From Sphingomonadaceae bacterium (GTDB taxonomy: Bacteria > Pseudomonadota > Alphaproteobacteria > Sphingomonadales > Sphingomonadaceae): a DNA stretch of 52,671 nucleotides. Below, one piece after another: positions 31,863-39,600 of this stretch. The stretch is from positions 1 to 52,671 of the forward strand of contig JANYGC010000006.1 in assembly GCA_025359425.1 (NCBI GenBank), written 5' to 3'. The translations under genes and the position numbers were made by a program. The notes beneath the pieces are model-generated. The model was not told the DNA's origin and searched no databases. It saw only the letters and a program-made list of their open reading frames with translations. Position 1 is the stretch's first letter, and each line of letters starts with the position of its first letter.

Positions 31863-32974
31863 CCCTGATCGAACGGGCCCGCGCCGGCTTTGCCGCAGCT
31901 TATGGATTTGCGCCCGCCGGGGTGGCATTCGCCCCGGGGCGGGTCAACCTGATCGGCGAGCATGTCGATTACAATGACGGGCTGGTGCTGCCGATGCCGA
32001 TCGCGGCGGGGACCGCGGTGGCCTGGTCGCCCGCACCCGGCGCGCAGATCGACGCGGTCGCGCTCGATTTCGGCAATGCCCGCGACTGTTTCGAGATCGG
32101 CACAGCGACCCCGCCCGATCCGCCCGAATGGCGCTCGTACTTGCGCGGGATGACCGTGTGCCTGGCCGAGCGCGGATTTGCAGTTGGCGGCGCTCGGCTC
32201 GCTATTGCCGGATCGATCCCGCGCGGATCGGGGCTGTCCTCGTCGGCCTCGCTGTGCATCGCCTTAGGCCGGGCGTTGACCGCAGCCGGTGCCATCGCCA
32301 GCCCGCCGCCCACCGAACTGGCGCTGGCAGCGCAGGCGGCCGAACATGGCTGGGCCGGGGTCCGTTGCGGGATCATGGACCAGATGGCGATTGCCGCCGG
32401 TCAGCCCGGCCATGCTCTGCTGCTCGATTGCCGCGACCTCGCCGCCCGTCAGATCGCCATGCCGGAAGATTGGGCGGTGCTGATCGTGCAATCGGGGGTG
32501 CGCCGCGGGCTGGTCGATGGGCACTACAATCAGCGCCGCCGCGACTGCGAGGCGGCGGCGGCGGCAATTGGCGTCGCGGCGCTGCGCGATGCAACTGCCG
32601 AGCAGGTCGACAGTGCCGCGCTCGACCCTGTGGTGCGCAACCGCGCGCGGCATGTGGTGTCCGAAATCGCCCGCGTCGGCGCAGCGGTGGAGGCTATCGA
32701 GGGGCATGATCTGGCGGCGCTGGGCATCATCCTCCGCGCCAGCCACGCTTCGCTGCGCGACCTGTTCGAAGTCAGCGTGGCCCCGGTCGATGCGCTGGTC
32801 GAGGTGCTCAACCGCGCGATCGGTGCGCACGGCGGGGCGCGGATGACCGGGGGCGGGTTCGGCGGCGCGGTGGTCGCGGTCGTGCCAGCGGCGCAAGTCG
32901 CGCAAGTCAGCGCGGCGGTGCGCGCCGACTACCGCTTGCCCGATGGCTCGGCGGCCGAAGTGCTGCGGGTCTAG
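31859..32974 (+). CDS. galK: Galactokinase
   Basis: Phosphorylates galactose at C1, the first step of the Leloir pathway. The 371-residue GHMP kinase has the galactokinase signature GRVNLIGEHVDYNDGLVLPM near the N-terminus, the ATP-binding motif PRGSGLSSSASLCIALG, WAGVRCGIMDQMAIA-type conserved stretch, and the C-terminal GGARMTGGGFGGAVVAV. It overlaps the galT stop by 4 bases, so the two are co-translated. Its own stop codon shares the palindrome CTAG with the stop of the convergent transporter gene, an overlap of 4 bases. Confidence 0.96.
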   Translation: MTLIERARAGFAAAYGFAPAGVAFAPGRVNLIGEHVDYNDGLVLPMPIAAGTAVAWSPAPGAQIDAVALDFGNARDCFEIGTATPPDPPEWRSYLRGMTVCLAERGFAVGGARLAIAGSIPRGSGLSSSASLCIALGRALTAAGAIASPPPTELALAAQAAEHGWAGVRCGIMDQMAIAAGQPGHALLLDCRDLAARQIAMPEDWAVLIVQSGVRRGLVDGHYNQRRRDCEAAAAAIGVAALRDATAEQVDSAALDPVVRNRARHVVSEIARVGAAVEAIEGHDLAALGIILRASHASLRDLFEVSVAPVDALVEVLNRAIGAHGGARMTGGGFGGAVVAVVPAAQVAQVSAAVRADYRLPDGSAAEVLRV

Positions 32975-34428
32975 CTGGCGATCCGCCGCCGGGCGAGCTC
33001 GCCGGTGAGCTCATCGTGCCGCGCGCGGGTGATGCGATAGGCGGCGAGGATCAGCAGCGCGGCGACCGCGATCACCGCCGGCACCGGCCCCCAGATCGAC
33101 ACGAGGCGCGACTGCATGACGGCTGGCAGTGCTGCTTGCGCGCCGTGGCCGACCGAGCTTGGGAAATGGATCAGATCAAGCGCCGCGCCCGCGACCATCA
33201 CCCCCAGCCCGGTTGCCGCTTTCCCGGCAAAACCCAGCCCGGCGAAATAGAGCCCCTCGCGGCGCCGGCCGTAAAGGTATTCGTGCTCGTCCGCGGCGTC
33301 GGCCATCATCGAGGGATAGGCGACCTGGACAAACCCGGTGCCGATCCCGGCGATGAACGAGTTGAACTGCATCGGCGCCAGCGCGGCATCGCCCAGCGGG
33401 TGATAGAACCCGGCCAGCATCGCCCCCTGCAGCACCACCCAGTTGGCGATCAGCAACAGGAAGCCGATGATCACCACGTTTTTCTTTTCCATGACTTTCT
33501 GCAGCCACGGCGCCCCGCCAACGCCTAGCAGGATGCCGATCAGGTAGGCATAGCCGATGAACTGGATGTTCTCGCTCTTGATCTGCCAGACGAAGACGAA
33601 GGCGTGGTTGTTGAGGCTCATGTTGACCCCGATCGCGACGAACAGCACCACAGCGGAACTGAACAACAGCCGGAACGAACGGTTGGCGAAAATCTCTTTG
33701 AGTTCGGCCGGCAGGCGGCGCAACATCGAACCGTCGGCCTGTTCGGGCTGGGGCAGAGCAGCGGCGTAGCGGCGGATGCCAAGGCAGCACAGCGTCATGC
33801 AGACCAGCAGCAGCGCGGCAACCGACCAGCCGAACCCGGGGTACCCATCCGCGCGCTGGAGTCCGCCATTGGCAAAGAACACCGAAAAGCCGATCGCGGT
33901 GACCGCAACGCCCGAACAAATCCCGGCGAAAGCGCGGTACACCACCAGGCTGGTGCGTTCGGCATAGCCGCTGGTCATCTCCGCCCCGAGCGCAATGTAG
34001 GGCACGTTGAACAGCGAGATGAAGCTGCGGACCATCACCGACATGACCGCGAGCCACGCGAACAGTCCAGTCTGGCCCAGCCCCTGCGGCGGGGAGAATA
34101 ACAGCCCGATCGAGACCACGATGAACGGGATCGCGACGATCATCAGCGGCAGGCGCCGCCCCAGCCGTGACTTCATGTTGTCCGACCACGAACCCACCAC
34201 CGGATCGACCACCGCATCGAATGCCAGGCTGACCGCGAGCGCTGCCCCGACCAGCATGCCCGACAGGCCGAGCACCGCCGAATAGTAGAAGAAGATGAAG
34301 GCGATCGCGGCATCGAACCCGCCGTTCTGCGCGGCCTGGCCCAAACTGTAGGCCAGCTTGACCGGGATCGACGGTCGCAGGACTGCGGCTGCCGGGGCCA
34401 GTCCCCCGGGAAGTTCAATCGTCGCCAC
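32971..34428 (-). CDS. GPH-family sugar:cation symporter
   Basis: A 485-residue MFS-type membrane protein with about 12 spans, of the glycoside-pentoside-hexuronide (MelB/LacS) family. Visible features are SLAFDAVVDPVVGSWSDNMKSRLGRRLPLM in the first loop region (the conserved D...P and RLGRR), NVPYIALGAEMTSGYAER and, in the second half, MMADAADEHEYLYGRRREGLYF. Position beside galK, galT and a beta-galactosidase suggests galactose or a galactoside as substrate. The start is a GTG at 34428 with GGAG 7 bases upstream; the frame is open to 34503, but that part is not family-like. It overlaps galK by 4 bases tail to tail. Confidence 0.88.
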   Translation of the reverse strand: MATIELPGGLAPAAAVLRPSIPVKLAYSLGQAAQNGGFDAAIAFIFFYYSAVLGLSGMLVGAALAVSLAFDAVVDPVVGSWSDNMKSRLGRRLPLMIVAIPFIVVSIGLLFSPPQGLGQTGLFAWLAVMSVMVRSFISLFNVPYIALGAEMTSGYAERTSLVVYRAFAGICSGVAVTAIGFSVFFANGGLQRADGYPGFGWSVAALLLVCMTLCCLGIRRYAAALPQPEQADGSMLRRLPAELKEIFANRSFRLLFSSAVVLFVAIGVNMSLNNHAFVFVWQIKSENIQFIGYAYLIGILLGVGGAPWLQKVMEKKNVVIIGFLLLIANWVVLQGAMLAGFYHPLGDAALAPMQFNSFIAGIGTGFVQVAYPSMMADAADEHEYLYGRRREGLYFAGLGFAGKAATGLGVMVAGAALDLIHFPSSVGHGAQAALPAVMQSRLVSIWGPVPAVIAVAALLILAAYRITRARHDELTGELARRRIAS

Positions 34429-34503
34429 GCCTCGTCTCCCGCTTATCCGGTAGCATTGTGTGACAAGGCACGCGCACGCAAGTCCCGGCGAAGGGCCTGT
34501 CAA

Positions 34504-36642
34504 CTACCGCACCGAGAACCGCACCCGGTCCATCACCCGCCCGCTTTCGTCGATCAGCGCGAGCAGGTGGCTGCCCTTGAGCAGCGGCATCTGCGGCGAG
34601 CCCTGCGCGGGGGCAAAGGGTTTGCCGTCGAGGGTCAGCGAGAGGTTCGCCGCTTCGCCGGTAATGGTGATCCCGACCGATTGGCGCGCGGGCGGAATGT
34701 CGGGATCGAAGGCATAGACGCTGCCTGAAACCGGGTTGGCGATGCGCGGACGGCGGGCATAGCCGGGGGCCGAGGCAAACTGGCTCTGCGCGGTGCCGGG
34801 CAGGAACCATTCGCGGCGGGGCGGCTCGCGCAGACCGGCAAATCCGACTTGTCCGGGCTGAACATTGTCGGGGCGCGCCGGTTGCCGTCCGGGCTGGGTC
34901 CGGTGCAGACCCAGCATCACATCGCGCCACACCGGGGCCGCGCCGCTGGTGCCGGAAATGGCCCGCATCGGATCGCCTTCCAGGTTGCCGACCCACACCG
35001 CGACGGTGAAGCGGTCGGAGTAGCCGATACACCAGTTGTCGCGCATCGCTTTCGAGGTGCCGGTCTTGGCCGCCGCCCAGAAGGGCAAACGCAGCGCCGA
35101 ATCGGTCCCGAACGTGCTCGCCCGCGCGCTGGAGTCCGAGAGGATATCGCCGACGATCCACGCGGCACCGGGATCGAGCACTGCGCGCGCGGCTACCTGC
35201 GGATCGTCCGCCTTCAATCGCAGCGGGCTCGCCATGCCGAGATTGGCAAGCGTGCGATAGGCGTTGGCCTGCTGCAGCAAGGTCACCTCGGCTGAGCCCA
35301 GCGCAAGACTGAAGCCGTAGTACGAGCCATCCCCTTCAAGCCCTTCGTACCCCAGGTCCCACAGCCGGTCGCGGAAGTCCTGCACCCCGTCGAGCAGCAG
35401 CGCGCGCACCGCTGGCACGTTGAGCGAATTGGCGAGCGCGCGCCGCGCCGAGACCGGGCCCATAAAGGCATTGTCGTAATTGCGCGGGACATAGAGCCCC
35501 GAGGCGGTGTCGAGCTGGACCGGCGAATCGTCGAGGATCGAGGCGGCGGTGAGCCATTTACGCTCGATCAGCTGCGCATAGAGATGCGGCTTCAATGTCG
35601 ATCCGGCCTGGCGCGGAGCGGCTGCGCCATCGACCGAGGCGGCGGTCGAACCCAGTCCGACCCCGCCGACGTAAGCGAGGACGTTGCCGGTCTGGTTGTC
35701 GAGCACAACCACCGCTCCATCGCGCACCCGGCGCGCGCCCAGGCCCTGAAGCTGGTGGCGCAGCGCATCGCTGGCCAGCGCTTGCACCACTGGATCGAGC
35801 GTGGTGGTGACCTTCATTCCCGGCGCAGTGAGCAGATGCGCGGCGAGGTGCGGGGCGCGGGCGGGGTCGAGGCTGCGGAGCCGGCCCATGCTCGCCGCGC
35901 GATCAGCGAGCGCTCCCAGCGCCGGGCAATCGACAGGCGGGAGCAGGCGGCAGGCCCGCGCGGCCAGCACCGGCGGCGCTGCGGCGGGATCGCGCAGCAA
36001 CGCTGTCAGCAGCGCCGCCTCGCGCCGGTCGAGCTTGTCGGGGATCTTGCCGAAGAGCGCCAGCGCCGCCGCACCCACCCCTTGAGTCTCGCCGCGGAAC
36101 GGTGCGAGGTTGAGATAGGCCTCAACGATCTGGTCTTTGCTCCAGCGGTGTTCGAGGCCCCACGCGGCGCGCATCTGGCGCAACTTGTCGAACCAGCCGC
36201 GAGCACCCGGGCGCCCGATCTCGGGCCACACGAACGCGGCGGTCTGCATCGTGATGGTCGAAGCCCCGCGACTGCGCGCACCCTGGGTGCGGTTGTAGAG
36301 CAAACCCGCCATTGCCAGCCAGTCGATCCCGCCATGGCTGGCAAAACGGTGGTCCTCCGCCGCCACGACATTGCGCTGCAATTCGGGACTGATCGCGGAT
36401 AAGGGCGTCCAAGCGAGCCGCCGCATCGCGAAGTCGACTCGCACCTCGTCGAGCAGCCCGCCATCCTTGTCATAGAGCCAGGCCTCGCTCGACTTCCATG
36501 TCCCGGTGAGCTCGGCAAAGGGAGGCGCTTTAGGCGGCGAGGTACGCCAATCGAGCGCCACCCCCGTCAACGCCAGCAAACCGGCCAACGCCAGTAGCAC
36601 CCGGTTACGCCGGCGCTGCGGCAGGTAGGCTAGGACCCCCAC
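34504..36642 (-). CDS. pbpC: Penicillin-binding protein 1C
   Basis: A 712-residue bifunctional peptidoglycan synthase of the PbpC class. It has one N-terminal membrane span (VLLALAGLLALTGVALDW). The transglycosylase domain has catalytic Glu96 in AAEDHRFASHGG and STITMQTA. The transpeptidase domain has the nucleophile Ser348-Lys351 in GSTLKP, SLN in ANSLNVPAVRAL and Lys526 in KTGTS. A small C-terminal PbpC-type beta domain ends the protein. No ATG lies close; the GTG at 36642 is used, overlapping the end of the alpha-2-macroglobulin gene by 13 bases. Another GTG lies a few codons further in. The pairing with an alpha-2-macroglobulin gene is a known arrangement. Confidence 0.94.
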   Translation of the reverse strand: MGVLAYLPQRRRNRVLLALAGLLALTGVALDWRTSPPKAPPFAELTGTWKSSEAWLYDKDGGLLDEVRVDFAMRRLAWTPLSAISPELQRNVVAAEDHRFASHGGIDWLAMAGLLYNRTQGARSRGASTITMQTAAFVWPEIGRPGARGWFDKLRQMRAAWGLEHRWSKDQIVEAYLNLAPFRGETQGVGAAALALFGKIPDKLDRREAALLTALLRDPAAAPPVLAARACRLLPPVDCPALGALADRAASMGRLRSLDPARAPHLAAHLLTAPGMKVTTTLDPVVQALASDALRHQLQGLGARRVRDGAVVVLDNQTGNVLAYVGGVGLGSTAASVDGAAAPRQAGSTLKPHLYAQLIERKWLTAASILDDSPVQLDTASGLYVPRNYDNAFMGPVSARRALANSLNVPAVRALLLDGVQDFRDRLWDLGYEGLEGDGSYYGFSLALGSAEVTLLQQANAYRTLANLGMASPLRLKADDPQVAARAVLDPGAAWIVGDILSDSSARASTFGTDSALRLPFWAAAKTGTSKAMRDNWCIGYSDRFTVAVWVGNLEGDPMRAISGTSGAAPVWRDVMLGLHRTQPGRQPARPDNVQPGQVGFAGLREPPRREWFLPGTAQSQFASAPGYARRPRIANPVSGSVYAFDPDIPPARQSVGITITGEAANLSLTLDGKPFAPAQGSPQMPLLKGSHLLALIDESGRVMDRVRFSVR

Positions 36643-39600
36643 ACCGTCACCGGAGCAATCGGGAACTGCCCGCGAATTTCGGGTGCGTACATCGCCTCGA
36701 CCCGCGCCGGGGGCAGCACGAAAGTGCCCGCGGTGTTGAGCCGCAGCGTGTATTCGAGCACCGTCGTGCCGCGCGGCAGCCAGTCGAAGAACGCCTGCCA
36801 CGACCCGCGCGAGCTTTGCACATAGGCCGGCCGGGCGCCTTCGCTGGTCTGGCCGGCCTGCAGTTGCTGCGATTGCCCACCGAGCGAGGACATCACCACC
36901 GCGCCGGGCGGAAGCGGATCGGACAGCGCCACCCAGGTCCGCTCGGCACTCGCCTCGATCGTCAGCCGGACCCGCACCACATCGCCCTGCGACAGCTTCC
37001 CCGGAACCTTGGCCGAGACCACCGTCATGGAACGCGAAAGCTTGTACCCGGCGTTGAGCGGCGCGGTCAGCGGCACCGCGGCGTGGATCGCTACCGTCGC
37101 CCACGGCCCCGCCCCGCCGCTTTGCGACAGGGTCAGCGAACCATCGGTCAGCGGCAGCTGGACCGGCGCGATCGGCGTGGGCCGCGGCCAAGTCAGGTCG
37201 AACACCGCAGTACCGAGCGCCATATGCGTGGTCCCGGCAACTGCGCTCGCCGGGTACTTGGCCGCAAAGCGCCGCGACAGCAGCGCGCCCCAGGCATTGG
37301 CCGGGGTGGTATCCCAGTGCCCGCGGATCTGCCGCGAGCCGACCCCGACCATCATTTTGGGCACGTCGCTCGCCCATCCCGGCTTGCCCAGCACTGCGTC
37401 GAGCGCCTTGATTGCCATCTCGTCGCCGCTGGTCATCATCCACCACGGCGCATTGTTGCGGTCGGACAGGTCGAGCCGGGTGCCCTCATAAACGAGGCGC
37501 TTGCGCAGCTCGCCCTCGGCCGCGGCGCGCAGCAGGCCGGCGCGCGGCGCGCCGGGCAGCCGGTCGAGCGCGACGATCCAGTCAGCCAGCGCCGAGGTTG
37601 GCATGTCGGCGGGGACCATATCGATCTTGGCGACCAGCGCAGGGGTAGCGGCCCCGGCGCGGGCCAGCGCGCTCAGCGCGGCGATCTTGACCAGGCGTTC
37701 GTCGGCCGAATAGCTGCGGCTGCGCTCGATCCGCCCCTCGACCACGCCCTGCAGGCCCGCGATCAACTTGGCGCGGGAGGCGTCGGGCAACGGCAGCCCC
37801 GCAGCGCTGGTCACCGCCAGCACATAAGCGGTGAGCTCGCTCGATCCGCGCATCTGCGCATCGGGCCAATAGCGCACCAGCCCGTCGCTATCGAGGTAGG
37901 TCGGCAAGGCCGCCGCCAGCGCGGTCCACGCCGCGCCGTCGCCCGCGACGACGATCTTCGACAGGCGCTGTTCGAAGCAATCGTAGGGATAGGCGGTCAT
38001 ATAGGCCTGCACCCCGCCAAGCGGCGCGGCCAGCGTATCGCTGAGATCGACCGTGACATAACCGCCCGGCAGCGCACCCAGCGGCACCGCAATCACCGGC
38101 GCGGGATCGCCAACCCTGAGCAGCGTCGCGGCCCAGACCTCAATCGGAAACGCCGGGATCACTTCCTGCGTCGCGGTCAGCGTGTCGAGCGCCTTGCCGT
38201 CGCTGCTGCGGGCCTTGACGATCCATTTGAGGACGCCGGGCGCGGGCGGCGCGTCGAGCCCCCAGCGGACTTGGCCCGCTCCGCCAGCGGGGAGCGTAAT
38301 GGTCAGCGGTCCGGCCTTGGCCACTGCGGGTTCGATCACCGGCTCAGCGGTGATCTTCATCGCATGATCTGACGAATTGCGCAGTGTGAACACCGCGTCG
38401 TAATGATCGCCGGTGCGGACCAGTGCGGGCAGGCCCGAATAGAGCGACAGGTCCTGCGCGGTACGAATACTGGTCTCACCAGTGCCGAACAGCTGCGCGC
38501 CGTCGGTTGCCACCGCGACCAGCTTGAAGCTCGACAGGGCATCGGACAGCGGCACCGCGACGGTGGCCTCGCCCTTGGCGTCGAGCGTGACATGGCCCTG
38601 CCACAGCAGCACTGGCTTGAAATTCTCGCGGTTCACGCCCGAAGCATCGCCCGCCCCGCCGCCCCCGCCCGCTGCCACGGCCTTCTTGCCGAAGTGCCGC
38701 TTGCCGACGACCTGCATCTGCGCAGTCGAAGTGGCGACTTCGAGATTGCGCTCGCCCATCATCGCCTTGAGCAGGTCCCAGCTGTGGTTGGGCATCAGGG
38801 TCAGCAGCGCTTCGTCGACCGCCACGAAGGCGACATCGGCGCTGCTCGCTGGGCGGCCGTCGGGGTCCTTGACCGCCACGGTGACAGTGGCGGTTTCGCG
38901 CACGCCGTACTTGGTCCGATCGGGCTTCAAGGCGACCGCCAGCTGGTGGCCGTCCCAGCCGACCTTGATCTTGGCGAGCCCGATCCGGTAGCTTGGCTTG
39001 CCCAGATCGACCGTGGCGCTGGGGCTCGCGGCGTCCTGGCTGAAGAACGGCAGGTTCAGCCCGCGCGCCAGATCGGCCAGCCACAGGCTCCCACCCTTGA
39101 CCCGCCCCCGCACGGCCATCACCGAAACATAGACGTTGGGCGCATAGTTCGCCGGGAGCTTGACCTCGACCACCGGGTCAGCGCCCGACAGCTTGGTGAC
39201 GAAGCTTGACAGCACGCCCTCGCGCTCGACCGTGACCAAGGCCTCGGCGGCGCGGAACGGCATCCGTACTTGAAAGCGCGCGGTGTCCCCCGCCTTGTAT
39301 TCGGTCTTTTCGGGGATCAGGTCCATCCGGTCGCCGTTGTCGCCGCCGAACCACCAATCGTCCTTGCCCGCGAGCCAGACCGATTGCACCGCGCGGCTTT
39401 CGCGGCCCGCATCGTCCTTGGCCCGCGCGACCATCGTGATCTCGCCCGAGATGCCGGGAGCCAGCTTGCAGCTCGCCCGGCCGGTCTGGTCGGTGCGGGT
39501 CAGGCAACCGCCGGTGAGCTTGGCGACTTTCTCCTGATTGTCGTAAGCGTAGAATCCGCCGATCAGTCGCCGCCGCGCGGTCAGCACTTCGCGCGAGTAG

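Noticed and set aside
36816..38372. 518-codon plus-strand frame inside the alpha-2-macroglobulin gene
   Set aside because: Antisense shadow with Arg/Gly/His bias.
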